Shown piece by piece: positions 25,793-36,233 of a stretch of 64,000 nucleotides of DNA. Source of the DNA: Pomacea canaliculata. Its lineage: Eukaryota > Mollusca > Gastropoda > Architaenioglossa > Ampullariidae. A program made the position numbers and the translations under genes. The stretch is taken from the NCBI RefSeq assembly GCF_003073045.1, contig NC_037593.1, forward strand, positions 4,827,525 through 4,891,524, read 5' to 3'. The notes under the pieces were generated by a model, which saw nothing but the letters and a program-made list of their open reading frames with translations, was not told the DNA's origin and ran no database searches. Numbering within the stretch: the first letter of the stretch is position 1; each line of letters begins with the position of its first letter.

Positions 25793-27568
25793 GTTTTGTT
25801 TTTTGGTAGAGAATGCATTCAGTCCTAACCCTGACAGTATGTTCAGTTGAAAACCGTTTCTCTTCATCTTCGTAAACGCCAACAGCAAGTACCCGGGTGA
25901 GAAAGACGTTTTATTGCGTGTGACAGTTCAGACAGAAGTCGTTTCGCCCCAGCGGTCAGACCCTGCGGCAAGTTCTGGTCGGGTGGGGAAGACGTTTTAT
26001 TGCCAGGCTACTCGGCGGTGCCTGTGATGTCCACCCCGCCTTTTGTCCGGGTAGTAATTGGAGACGACTGGCGGCCAGCAGTCCGCACCACGTGTACTCC
26101 TACCTTCCTTCTGACGGCCAGTAACATTCGCTACCATCCGGCCGGTAAACTTCGGCCTTTAATCATTCAAAAATGGTTCTGTGCTTTGTAATTGAAAGAT
26201 ATGCCATCATTCACTATTCCTATCTTTAATATAGTGTTAGTATACATTTATAAGCAAATGCTTCGAGGCAAAATAATGTATTATACTGAGATACAGGTAA
26301 CATACACTGAATCAAACAAAAAATAATACTCACCATTTATGCCATCTTCGAGGGCAGGGTCTTCACCAATTATCTGCAGAATCATGTTATCATATTCAAT
26401 TTCTATCCCAGCAGCTGCACCTATAGTCCTTTGTAAGTACCTGCGAGTTTGGGCATCAGATTTAAGGATCCCCCACTTTTCTCTTACATTTTGTGCTGTC
26501 CGTTTGTCAACACCACAAGTTGCGGTCAATCGGTCAGCTATCTTCTGCCAAGTCTCAGCTTTTTTCTTACCGTTGTTTTCATTAGACCGTGGGGTCAAAA
26601 GGCACTCTCTTTCCAGCTTCACCTAATGACAATAAGAAGTTTATCGAGTTGTGTATGTCCGTGAAAAAAAATAAGTAAACAAAGAAGTGCAATATAAATC
26701 GCAATAACACACAACAAAAATGGAAAAGGGGCTGGAAATCTATAAAATGATATATGCATAAATATCTCCCAACTTAAAAAAGAAATACAGAGTATAACTA
26801 TATATATCTGTAAGTACGAAAAGCATAAGAAAAGAACTCAAATACAACTTTTTAAAACAAAAAATAATACAGTTTGATAGCAGTCATAATTACTCATTTA
26901 CTGCAGGTTTGTTTAAGTACACGAAATCGCACACCTCTTTCAAAAGCATCCAAATTTCCCGGCTCGTCCAGTTAGCTCTTCTCTGTTTTTTGGATGGATT
27001 CGATGAGATAATTCCTCTCCCTCTGAAACAGTTCGTTTGGGCTCCATGGCGACTGTGCGGACAACTGAATGATGCCACAAACGTGAGTTGAGCAATGAAA
27101 CGGTCGTCCACTAGGAAATCCGGAAGACCAGTTATTTGGGGGCCTTTTGAGCATGCGCAATGACAGGATTTTCCCCTACATCCGGTCGTTTCTAAAATCA
27201 AACGACCTATGACCTCGTCTATGGGCCAATGGTCTGCGATTCGTACGTGTGGTTTTCAGTACACGGGGTGCGGACTGCTGGCGGCGAGTCGTCTCCAATC
27301 TACTACCCGGACAAAAGGAGGGGTGGACATCACAGGCACCGCCGACCGGCCTGGCAATAAAACTGTCTTCCCACCCGACCAGACCTTGCCGTAGGGTCTG
27401 ACCGCTGAGGTGAAACGACTTCTATCTGAACTGTCACACGCAATAAAACGTCTTTCTCAGCCGGGTACTTGCTGTTGGTGTTTAGAAAGCTGAAGTGAAA
27501 CGGTTTCCAACTGAACATACTGTCAGGGTTAGGACTGAATGCATTCTCCACAAACAAGCAAAATGTTT
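25793..27568. mobile_element. Gene-capturing inverted-repeat element carrying a Myb/SANT gene fragment
   Basis: The left arm 25793-26103 and right arm 27256-27568 are inverted copies, about 300 bp each. Paired landmarks are GAATGCATTCAGTCCTAACC at 25811 with its complement ending near 27542, GACGTTTTATTGC near 25909 with GCAATAAAACGTC near 27441, and CCGGGTAGTA...GGAGACGACT near 26047 with its complement near 27290-27310. The interior (26104-27255) is almost wholly a copy of bases 21904-22997, that is the promoter side, exon 1, intron 1, exon 2 and part of intron 2 of the neighbouring Myb/SANT gene, in the same orientation. The arms contain tandem sub-repeats (GAGAAAGACGTTTTATTGC-type). No transposase is encoded, so it would be a non-autonomous, Pack-type element. 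Confidence 0.75.
26334..27047 (-). pseudogene. Captured copy of Myb/SANT-like gene exons 1 and 2
   Basis: This is a near-identical copy of the first two coding exons of the gene at 17.1-22.8 kb. Exon 2 (26334-26622) has the same length (289 bases), the same splice sites and an open frame (KKKAETWQKIADRLTATCGV, TAQNVREKWGILKSDAQTRR). Exon 1 (about 26923-27047) is one base shorter than its source: in the copy the stretch after EEL lacks a base near 27006, so the start codon at 27045-27047 no longer reads into the Myb domain. The four downstream exons are absent. The fragment lies between the inverted arms of the inner element. Without the coiled-coil half, any product would be a DNA-binding domain alone, but the frame shift in exon 1 argues for a pseudogene. 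Confidence 0.8.
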
Positions 27569-27994
27569 CTAACATCTTTATTTCTCACTAACTTATTAAC
27601 TGCCACGTTACTGTCGTGAACATGTTGTTGAACCATACCACCTGAGGCATTCATACTTTCATACATCCTCTCGCACCCACTGCCTCGTGCCCCTGGATGC
27701 ACACGTCTTTGGTGATGTGCTGAAGATTTAGAACCTTGTGGGTCGATTCTACCAGAGTAACATGATCGGTGTGATATGAATGTTTTTGACATGCGTGACC
27801 TTGCATCTGACATCACACTGTTCCCGTCGGTTAGGGGAAACTGTTCTGCTTGAAGATGTGACAGACTGGCGCTTCAAGAAGTCAACGACTAACACTAACC
27901 CTAACCCACCTAACCGTGGCAACCGTTTCCTCAAAAAATTTTCAGTAACATGTCCCAAATGGAGCGAAGAAATACCGTGGGGGCACTATATGTT

Positions 27995-28968
27995 GCAGTC
28001 GTGAATTGTTGGCCATTTGTAAAAGTACGAATATTGCACTCAAACGGAGGTGTACTTCAGGTCAGTCATCATGGGGAATGAAGCGAAAAAAATGTTAAAT
28101 GTTACCATCCCCTCTTATGAGTAAAGAAAGATGTACAGAAAGATAAAGAGATGAAAACAATAAACATCAACTGGTTTTAAATTCATGCAGTTATCTGTAT
28201 GATTGTGTCATTTCCACTGTCCATCCTTCTCAATTTTATTTTTCTTTCTCTTTGTTTATTTCATGGAGAAACCATTCGTAACTCAGTCCTAACCACGACA
28301 GTATGTTCAGATAGAAGCCGTTTCTCCTCACCATTCTGAAAGCCTACACTGGCCTACAGCAAGAACTAGTCAGGTGAGACAGACGTTGTATTGCTGTGTC
28401 AGTCGGCGGTGTTTGTGTACCTGTACCCCGCCCACCTGTCGATGTACTAACTGGGGTACGTGACCCCTACCTGTGGGTGTAGCAAGATAGGACCTCTCCT
28501 CAAGATCAGAAGTTCCTCGAGGTATGCAGACGCTGTGTTTTGTAGTGTTGCTGAATGGATTAGCAGACATTTTCGTGGTATTTTTTTATCAAAACCAAAA
28601 ATAAAGCGTGAGTTGTATGTGTTTAGCTTTTTTCATGTTATTTTTATTTAAATTTGACTTGTAGTTACTCCTTAGCAGACGATCAAACACCAACTCGCGC
28701 AGTGATATCAAAGAAAAATAGTCCCACTATACATATTTCTTTGCAAGCTGTAATTATTTGAAACTAAAAGTTTTACGTGTTTCTCTACTGTTAACTTTAA
28801 TTTTGTAGTATGCACAGACCATTGGTTCTCGCTGAGAGCTCGGTTCTGTCCTTACAACACCTTGAGGGAACTTCTGATCTTGAGGAGAGGTCCTATCTTG
28901 CTACATGGGCACTTCGTATACTCCTACCTTTCCTCACGCAGCGAAACCATTTTAAAAACGCCCACAAG
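27995..28968 (-). repeat. Right arm of the outer inverted repeat
   Basis: Inverted partner of 23212-23760, split by the 428-bp MITE at 28478-28905. Removing the MITE and one TGGG duplicate restores a continuous arm of about the same length as the left one. Confidence 0.7.
28478..28905. mobile_element. 428-bp MITE with long perfect terminal inverted repeats
   Basis: The ends begin TGTAGCAAGATAGGACCTCT and match each other as perfect inverted repeats for about 39 bases (28478-28516 and 28867-28905). It is flanked by TGGG on both sides (28474-28477 and 28906-28909), a 4-bp target duplication. The interior is AT-rich and non-coding. It interrupts the right arm of the outer inverted repeat, so it is younger than that element. 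The perfect ends suggest recent movement. The family is not identified. Confidence 0.8.
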
Positions 28969-29229
28969 AACATCGGCCTTTGATATGTGCTCATGTCAAC
29001 ATACGGCAGGGATATCAAGAATAGATGTGTTTCACTATTTCTTTAAGTTTGACTGGAATCTCATCCCGACGATGCACTTGTTAGCTCGTGGCCCCTGTCT
29101 ATCGCGGGGCCTTGAGTTGTTGCTCCTACTCGCCCCCACTCCACCACCCCACCCCACTCACTTTAGCACCGGCTCTGATGCACACAACACTTGGAACACA
29201 ACTCTTCTGTGCACAGTCTCTAAAACATG

Positions 29230-29235
29230 TTTATT
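29230..29235 (-). terminator. Polyadenylation signal of the 29-31 kb chitin-binding gene
   Basis: AATAAA on the minus strand, about 150 bases past the stop codon, in a context (TTTATTTTCGATT on the plus strand) shared with the signal of the neighbouring paralogue at 32874. Confidence 0.55.
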
Positions 29236-29387
29236 TTCGATTGATATGACGGATTGTAAATTTCTGATTTCATTAGATTAAATGAACTGATTTTTACATT
29301 CTGTCAAATTCTTATTAAACGTTGTTCAATGTTAGTGCGTTGGTTGCTTCCGATATATATATCTTGTCTTTAAATCAATCAAAATCC

Positions 29388-31469
29388 TCAAACTGCTGAA
29401 TTCTCATCCGGCTTAGAAGGCCAGACGCGTTCACTTCCTGTTCCGCAAGGAGGCTTTACCAAGAAGGGCCAATCACAGTTGTTCTTCTCGGGGTTAAAGA
29501 TCAGACCTGCAACAGAAACTTTGATCAGTATAAAATAATCTTACCACCACGACAAAGATTTGGCAGAAGGTGAAGACAGTTTGATGGACCACTCACAGTT
29601 TTGTCGAAGGTGGATCAAACAACGACTCTCGCGCCCTAATACATTGAAAATACAACAAATGCTTGTGTTCCTAAAAGGAGCCATGTTCTCGAAGGAGGTG
29701 TTACTGAGGTTACTAAAGGACTGCAAAATGTTTGGATTAGCGGTTGTGGAAAACATGCAATGATGGGGGCTGGATCACCGGTTGTTCCAGAGATTGGCGA
29801 CAGGTAAGAACTGTGTGCACTCCTTTGTGAGGACTGTCTTTTAACTGGTGGCCACTAGTGCGCAGTTCTGAGCTACGAGACAGGAATGTCTGTGTAAACC
29901 ACAGGTGATCTTACATGCCTGGATTAGGTCGTCCCTCAATCTGCATTACACGAAACTTGGCATCCTTAGTTCATCAAGTCTGTCCATGTACCCAAGGTGG
30001 GCATAACTTTGCTGCTCTATGATACCCGTTCCCAAGCAGGGTACGTCTTTCATCCGTGATCAAACTACCTTTCCAAATCCCAAACTACAGGCATGCCGGA
30101 CGAATCCATCATTAACGACAAGAACGATTGTTTGTCAATGTAGCTGAAGAAGGTTCTTATGGGACCAAACAACTGGTTAGACTCGTGGACCGCTTTAAAA
30201 ACCGAAAGCTCTGAACAACCATATATATATATTAGTGATCGAAAAAAACAAACACACACTGGCCAAGAGAATGGGTCTATCTCTAGTTATATGTTGTCGT
30301 CATCACCGATTGATCAAAACGAAAATTCTTCGACTGAGTTTCAGTTACAGGTATATGTTCCCTTCACTGAATGCTCTTTAAAAGAAATCTGGATCCACTT
30401 ACTCGCAGCACATTTGGTGTATCCATAGAACTCCTCGTGCAGGCACGTGTAAAACTGTTGACACCGGCTCGAAAAGTCTGGGTAGTTGCCATCGATGATG
30501 CCAGTGCAATTGGGAGCCGTGCCACACGGAGGCTTTACCAAGGACTTGCTGCAGACAAAAGAATAAAAAACCTCCAACATAGAAAATAGGACATGAACGA
30601 CGTGGAAGCAGAGCATCATACCAACGACTTGCAGACACAGAACAACATCACTCTAACAACTTGCAGACAGAGAATCCAACTACATCCAGCGACTTGTAGA
30701 AACAGACCCAACACTCCAATGACTTGTCTTAGTCTTTGCTATTTCCATTAAGTCTCTCTGTCCGAGGTAGGCTTATCTCCAGACCCCGTTTCTCTAACTG
30801 CCTTGTAAGTGAGCTAAGTAATGGCTCGTATGACGATAATAATAATATTTTCCAGAAGCCATCTTTCTAACAAATTTTAAGCTCTTGAAAAATGCATTTT
30901 AATGTAAAGTGGCCATATTAAAAAAAAAATCAACTAACCAACAACACAAAAAACCCAAGCAATTGCATGACTTGACTCCGGATGTTGTAAACAGGTGAAC
31001 ACTACTCACTAGTCGCACCACATCTGCTTCTCGTTGACCACCAGCTTGCCAGGACAAGGCAACATCCGGGTCGTCTCGTTCTCGCACCTGTAGAAGTGGG
31101 TGCAGTCGCCGATGTACAGGCCATCGTCCAGGCCCGTGCAGTCGTAGAACGTGTCGTCTGGCTTACCATCCTTAGGAACACCTGTGTCATAAACGATTTG
31201 CTTCTCTGAGCCTTTATTTCTGTGAGCGTTCACGTCGGTTATTTTAATATGTGAACGTTAGAGACAGCAGCGACTGATACAAGGGGGAGTTTTTACACGT
31301 GATCTATTGTAAATGGAAAGTTTTAGGTGTAAATGTGCTTTGCAAAATTATTATTATTACAGTTAACAAAGATTCTCACTAGAGACACAACAAGATCTCA
31401 CTACTGACCCTCAGTGCGGTGTACAACGTTCACGATGCAGACGAACAAGATGGCTGCCGCTGCGTTCAT
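29388..31469 (-). CDS. Secreted chitin-binding protein with two CBM14 (peritrophin-A) domains, paralogue 1
   Basis: Four minus-strand exons, 31409-31469, 31010-31205, 30403-30548 and 29388-29506, with GT/AG introns in phases 1, 2, 1, give 173 residues. Exon 1 encodes a start and hydrophobic signal peptide (MNAAAAILFVCIVNVVHRTE). Exon 2 plus the start of exon 3 encode the first CBM14 domain (cysteines 43, 55, 61, 71, 84, 94); the rest encodes the second (100, 115, 121, 132, 145, 155). The aromatic positions typical of chitin binding are kept (CTHFYRC, CQQFYTC, NNCDWP). The motif LVKPPCGT occurs at the end of both domains. The predicted role is extracellular chitin binding, for example in mucus, gut lining or shell matrix; tissue cannot be told from sequence. 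A TATA box lies about 105 bases upstream of the ATG. It is the last of three tandem paralogues on this strand. Confidence 0.85.
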
Positions 31470-31572
31470 TGCTGGAAGTTGTTCTCTTTTTGATGTTTCT
31501 AATCGTTGAAAACTGCCTGAGTAGATTTTCACATGGTCTATCAGAATTGTCATTCGAAAGAAAAACTGGCCG

Positions 31573-31579
31573 TTTTATA
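31573..31579 (-). promoter_or_regulatory. TATA box of the 29-31 kb chitin-binding gene
   Basis: TATAAAA on the minus strand, about 105 bases upstream of the start codon. This would place transcription start near 31545 and leave a 5' leader of about 75 bases. Confidence 0.5.
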
Positions 31580-31589
31580 GCACAACCTT

Positions 31590-32860
31590 CGAAGGCAGGA
31601 CAACGGCTTTTCCTCCCGTTTGTTTGTGGGGATCCACTGGCGCGGACTTCAGGTTCACATTTCGGGAAAAGGTTGCAAAAGTTGGGTGAACTCATTCAAG
31701 CTTGCATATTCCTCTGAAATGTTTGTGTTTTGTACAGAAATAACCTGGCATCGATGGGTTCTAGAAACTTCGGAATGTCATGACGACTTCAGGAAAGAAT
31801 ATGACAGTTAACCTAGTGGTGTGCATGTTGTCTTACTGGTGTGTAATAACTGTTGTCATCGCAGACGACTTCTTGACGAGGATTCGTCACGTGGGCAGAC
31901 TTATTGTACCTTTCATGAAGCCAAACTGTTGTTTGTTTCATGAGCGACGTCTAGCGGCGAGACAACAGAAAGGGAGGTAACTGTGTTTGAACTGGTGTGT
32001 TGACGAGATAATCCTTGCCGGAAGCTGCTCTTTAAAGGATGAAGTCGGATGGAATCTCTTTCTCTCCATCCTTCTCTCTTCCTCTCACATATTCTCTCTC
32101 CTTCTCTCTTTCCCTCTCCCTTTCTGTCTCACACACATATCCTCGCTCTCTCCTTCTCTCTCACAGCTATGCACACTAAAACGGATATACATGCATGCAG
32201 TCACACGCATATACACACACCCCAACACACAGAGACACGAACACGCACATACACACAAGCACGCAGACATACAAGAACGCGCGCGTGCACACACAAAACT
32301 GTCGGTCTGTGTGTGTTTTCTTTTTTAAAGTGCCACGAGCCTGTCCTTAGGACCGGAATACAGAGCTACACAAATTCAGTGTATTATGCACATACCGAAA
32401 AAGAAGAAAGATGCAAGTACCCATCTGCTTACTGTCGAGACTAGACTGTTCTCTCTCAATAATCTACTGGCCGCCATGCGTGCAGCGAGGTTGTAGAAGA
32501 ATTCATGAAGAAAGAATTCATCCTTGCTTTAGTATTATTGTTCTTCACGTCCTCTAACACACTGACAGAGCGTCTGCATGTGAATTTACCCGATGGTTTT
32601 ATCTGCCTTCTTCGTTCTTCTTTCTTTCGGTCATGGCAAAAGTCACACCTTCTCTCTCCTTACCTCGCTTTTCCCGTAGCTCCTACCTCCCCTCCAAGCT
32701 GTCTTGATGAAAAGTGCGATGTCACCAAGGTGACTGTTGTATCATAACTTAAAGAAGTGTTCAAAGCTGCTACAACATACCTTTCTGTTCAAATCTTTCA
32801 AACACTCTGACACCACACTTCTCCATAACTACCACTCTCTCTCTCTCTCTGCAGTTTTGC
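31590..32860. other. Intergenic spacer between chitin-binding paralogues 1 and 2
   Basis: It contains pyrimidine-rich (CT)n and (CA)n low-complexity sequence at about 32050-32310. No gene is seen; the long plus-strand frames here come from the low-complexity tract. Confidence 0.55.
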
Positions 32861-32873
32861 TTCGGTTTTGTTA

Positions 32874-32879
32874 TTTATT
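32874..32879 (-). terminator. Polyadenylation signal of the 33-36 kb chitin-binding gene
   Basis: AATAAA on the minus strand, about 90 bases after the stop codon, in the same TTTATTTTCGATT context as in paralogue 1. Confidence 0.55.
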
Positions 32880-32967
32880 TTCGATTCATCGATTTCATCA
32901 TAAAACATTTGGCACGAGACACGGAGTCAGGGGACATGGTCCAGCCGGCCGCGGGCGCTCAATCACT

Positions 32968-35910
32968 CTACCCCACCACAGTGGCAGTGACCTCTGCCCA
33001 GGGTCCCGCTGGAGTGATATCATTCGGGTAGACACCCGTGAAAGACCCACACGGTGACTGGATGTGGCCGTAGAAGTCACAGATTTGCAGTGGTTCGTTG
33101 AAGTATGTATCTGTCAACAACAGAGCAAAACACTACATAGAAAAGTCCAAGCTAAGAAAGTAAAATACAAAAAGCACATGAACATGTTGTAAACCTAAAC
33201 GCTTGTGACAGCCATTGGTGCGAAATTAAAACATCCCTAATTGTAATCTTAACTCATGTCCTTAATCTCGTAAAAAATAACAGATTGCATCCTTCATTAG
33301 TTGCCCACAGAACTCATCAAATCGACGATCAAGCTTACTTTAAAGCATCCTCTCAAAGAAAAGAACGATTTCGCGGGCCAGAGAGAGAGAAGAGGTGGGA
33401 AACACTGGGGTCATTGTAAAAAACTGAATAAAAGGCGAACGTACTTCTGGGGCAGTACATGCGGCCGTAGAAGGAGCCCAGGTAGCAGATGAAATAAGAC
33501 CTGCACGCATCGCTGTGGTCGGCGTATCGGCCATCATGGAGGCCGGTGCAGTCCACGGGGCTGTTGCAGGCCGTTGTGCTGGCTCCTGGACTGAGCCTAC
33601 CACAGGGTTACAACATCGTTTTCAGGTGCGTGTGAGCACATCAGGGTGCATGCGAGTTTATACGGGTACACGACTCTTTGTATGATGTCTCTAATAAATT
33701 ACAAATGCAATTAAAGAGCTGCACGCGACTGTCTTCTAATCTACTTACAACGACTGGGCTGTCCGTGACACAAGAGCTAGACCTCTAGCTGCCACATGCC
33801 AGCACCACCTAGGATATGTACCTGCATGCATACACACTACCTCCTACTACTCACCGAACGTGTCTTCGTGCCAACGGTATGTTGCTGCGTTCCTAATCCC
33901 TGTAAATACCTGCATGCCAACACTAATCCTTGTAAATACCCGGATAATAATACTAATCCCTGTAAATACCCACATGCCAACACTAATCCCTGTAAATACC
34001 CGCATGCCAACACTAATCCCTGTAAATACCCGCATGCCAACACTACTCCCTGTGTGTGCCTGCATTACTCACGGTATACATTTGTCGGTGTCGTAGTCAT
34101 ACATCATGCCTTCGTGGCAACGGGTGACCACCGGCTGGTGGTTGACGCAGACCACCTTCCCCCAGCACCCAGCCTCCTTGAAGCCCTCCGGAAAGCCGTC
34201 ACATGACACGTAGTGCGGAGCCTCGTCCACTAGAGCTGTACAACCATTCACATCTTACACTGTAGAGCTGTACAGCCACTCACTGCTTATGCTACAAAGC
34301 TGTACATCCATTCACCACTTATACCACAGCTCTGTAAGACATTGTAAGATATTACAGAACTGTGCAACCATCCTGCTTATTAATACGGAGCCTTGAATCC
34401 ACTATACCACAGAGCTTAATAAATATGCTGTGCCGCCTCTGAATCTTTTCAGCTGATAGGCTGAGCTCTGGAGTCGACGGAGACAAAGAATACAAAGACA
34501 ATATCGAACTCGCTAACACTCAGTAATGACACGCGCTCGTTACTAACTTGTGGAGCTACATTGATGTCTTCAGTGCTTTTCGCGAACAGTCTGGCCAGTC
34601 TGAAAACCTTCCTCGGAGGGGCAAAGCAACCATTGACAGGTCTGAGCAAATTAATCTTAGACCACCGATGAAAGCCTTCTTGGTTGATTGGTTTTTAATT
34701 CAGAAGGAACCCCAGACTAGCTGAATGACTTTTGGACCAGGAATGATCGTCAGAGTAAGACATGTCTGAACACACTACATTCGCCACTCACAAAGTTCCA
34801 CCATTTCGTAAGTTAGTGAGTGAGCATGAGTGAGTGGCAATATCGGATGTTATGTCTGTGAGTGTACAAGTCTGGGTCTGGATGTCCATGCTGTCCCAGT
34901 TTCTCCCTCGTCTAAAGTCAGACACGGTGTTGGCCGATAAGGGAGGTCGAGGCATTCTGACCTGCCTCAGATCCCACGTGTCCACCATTTTGACTCATTT
35001 TTTTTTTCTTCTAATCAGCACATTAGGAAAAATAAGCCCACATCGTCAAAAGTTAAAAAAAAAACGAAAAGAAATGGCCTGATTGATGAGTATCCTAAAA
35101 ACACGCATAAAACTGTCAAAGGACAGCAAAACAGTTGCTGGTCGTCCGGAATCATTTCATGCTGACTTACTTACTTACTTACTGTAAGTCCAATCAGCGT
35201 TTCCAATATTGGGAATTAAAATTCAGAAGTGCTTCCGCAAAGTGAACTAAACGATCAAACTCTGACTTTCTCCAATGTCGAAGGGTCTCATCGTTTGTCT
35301 AAAAATCAACAGGTGAAGTATTACAAGAATTGTGAATAAGCTTTAGAAATACTTTTTTGACCGGGGAGATGGATATTTTTTTTCCCGTCGAAGCAGAGAA
35401 AACACGTTTGGTAAAATTTGTAATAAGGACAAGTCTCCAGTCCAGCGACGAGACAAGAACCGTTGGGATGAAACATGAATTCGTTGGCGCCATTTGTTTC
35501 TGCACTGCGCATGTGCTCGTCTTTTCCAGAGTTAGAGTGGTCTGTCAGGTGGACATTGTAATTAACTTGGACATGAAGGGCCTTATATTCATCCTTAAAA
35601 TATTTCAGAGCATCCATATCCTTAAAGCAAACCTTCGTTTTAATTTTTCCCATCTTGGCCGAACTGCTTAATAAAGTATCAACCAGCTCTGCTGACCTTT
35701 AGGTATGAAAGAACAAAGTTTTAAAACATGTTTAAGGTTTAGACTAGACTACAGCTGGAATGCTACATTCCAACTTACACTACCAACAGTTACAAAATGC
35801 ACTGTTGAGTGAAGATTGTATTGTACACGTGTGGTTTCCATTGTTCACAAGAGCAAACCCTGCCTACCTGCAGCAAACTGGACGAGAACCAAGAGCAGGA
35901 ATTTCTCCAT
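32968..35910 (-). CDS. Secreted chitin-binding protein with two CBM14 domains, paralogue 2
   Basis: Minus-strand exons 35868-35910, 34073-34235, 33445-33590 and 32968-33110, with GT/AG introns in phases 1, 2, 1, encode 164 residues. The 14-codon first exon (MEKFLLLVLVQFAA) is a signal peptide; it is too short to stand out alone but its splice phase fits exactly. Domain 1 uses cysteines 26, 38, 44, 54, 67, 77 and domain 2 uses 83, 98, 104, 115, 128, 138, the same spacing as the other two paralogues. Domain 1 is diverged (CWGKVVC in place of the usual aromatic C..FY.C), while domain 2 keeps the aromatic core (CRSYFICYLGSFYGRMYC). A 27-residue tail follows the last cysteine. The first intron is about 1.6 kb and the second starts directly in a 30-bp minisatellite. 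The role is inferred to be extracellular chitin binding. Confidence 0.85.
33896..34072. repeat. 30-bp minisatellite abutting a splice donor
   Basis: Five clear units at 33901, 33931, 33961, 33991 and 34021 (TGTAAATACCCGCATGCCAA followed by CACTAATCCC, with variants) and a degenerate sixth unit at 34051 that runs to the splice donor of the chitin-binding exon 34073-34235. On the transcribed strand every unit contains TATTTACAGG, which resembles a splice acceptor. Confidence 0.95.
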
Positions 35911-36233
35911 TCTGGCTTTCTTCTATTGTGTGGAGACCTCCGCCACGTACCACGAGCTACTTATCAATGCGCCGTCCTCCCAGGTGATGTGGACGATAAG
36001 AGGTTTTCTTCTCGTGATATACAGGAGAAAAAACAAAAGTGGTCGAGATTTTTTACAGTTTTTGATCTTATCTTCCATGACCTGTCACAAACTAATGGTG
36101 ATTCTCTCTCTCCGTGTATGTGTGTGTGCGTGTATTTGTGTGTATATATATAATTGTGTGCGTATGTGTGTGCATATGTGAGTGTGTGTGTGTGTGTGTG
36201 TGCGCGCGCGCGTGTGTGTTTGTATGTTTATAT

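Larger units (their letters stand above)
23212..28968. mobile_element. Nested inverted-repeat element (outer arms about 0.55 kb)
   Basis: The left arm (about 23212-23760) and the right arm (about 27995-28968, less an inserted MITE at 28478-28905) are imperfect inverted copies. Landmarks that pair are AAATGGTTTCGC at about 23236 with GCGAAACCATTT at about 28942, TCTGAACATACTGTCG at about 23421 with its complement at about 28300, and CATGATGACTGACCTGAAGT at about 23653 with its complement at about 28055. The roughly 4.2 kb between the arms contains unrecognised sequence (23.84-25.79 kb), the inner inverted-repeat element and a short flank. No transposase was found in it. Arms with internal sub-repeats recall foldback or MULE-like elements, but the family is not determined. 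Exact end points and a target duplication could not be fixed by eye. Confidence 0.65.

Noticed and set aside
27891-27916. AACACTAACCCTAACC, telomere-like motif
   Set aside because: Only one to two units resemble the TTAGGG repeat, so it is no evidence for an interstitial telomere.
28862-29281. 139-codon plus-strand frame
   Set aside because: It begins inside the MITE end, runs through an inverted-repeat arm and shows no family motif.
32049-32444. Long plus-strand frame rich in Ser, Leu and His/Thr
   Set aside because: It derives from (CT)n and (CA)n low-complexity sequence.
33900-34050. Regular 30-base repeats suggesting a CRISPR array
   Set aside because: There are no unique spacers between the units; it is a head-to-tail minisatellite in animal DNA.
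33796-34206. 136-codon plus-strand frame with repeated NPCKYPHANT units
   Set aside because: The repeats are the translation of the 30-bp minisatellite, and the rest is antisense to a well-supported chitin-binding exon.
35321-35653. 110-codon minus-strand frame inside the first intron of chitin-binding paralogue 2
   Set aside because: It starts with a methionine and is fairly long, but I recognise no family motif, its composition is like the surrounding intron, and an overlapping plus-strand frame is equally long.
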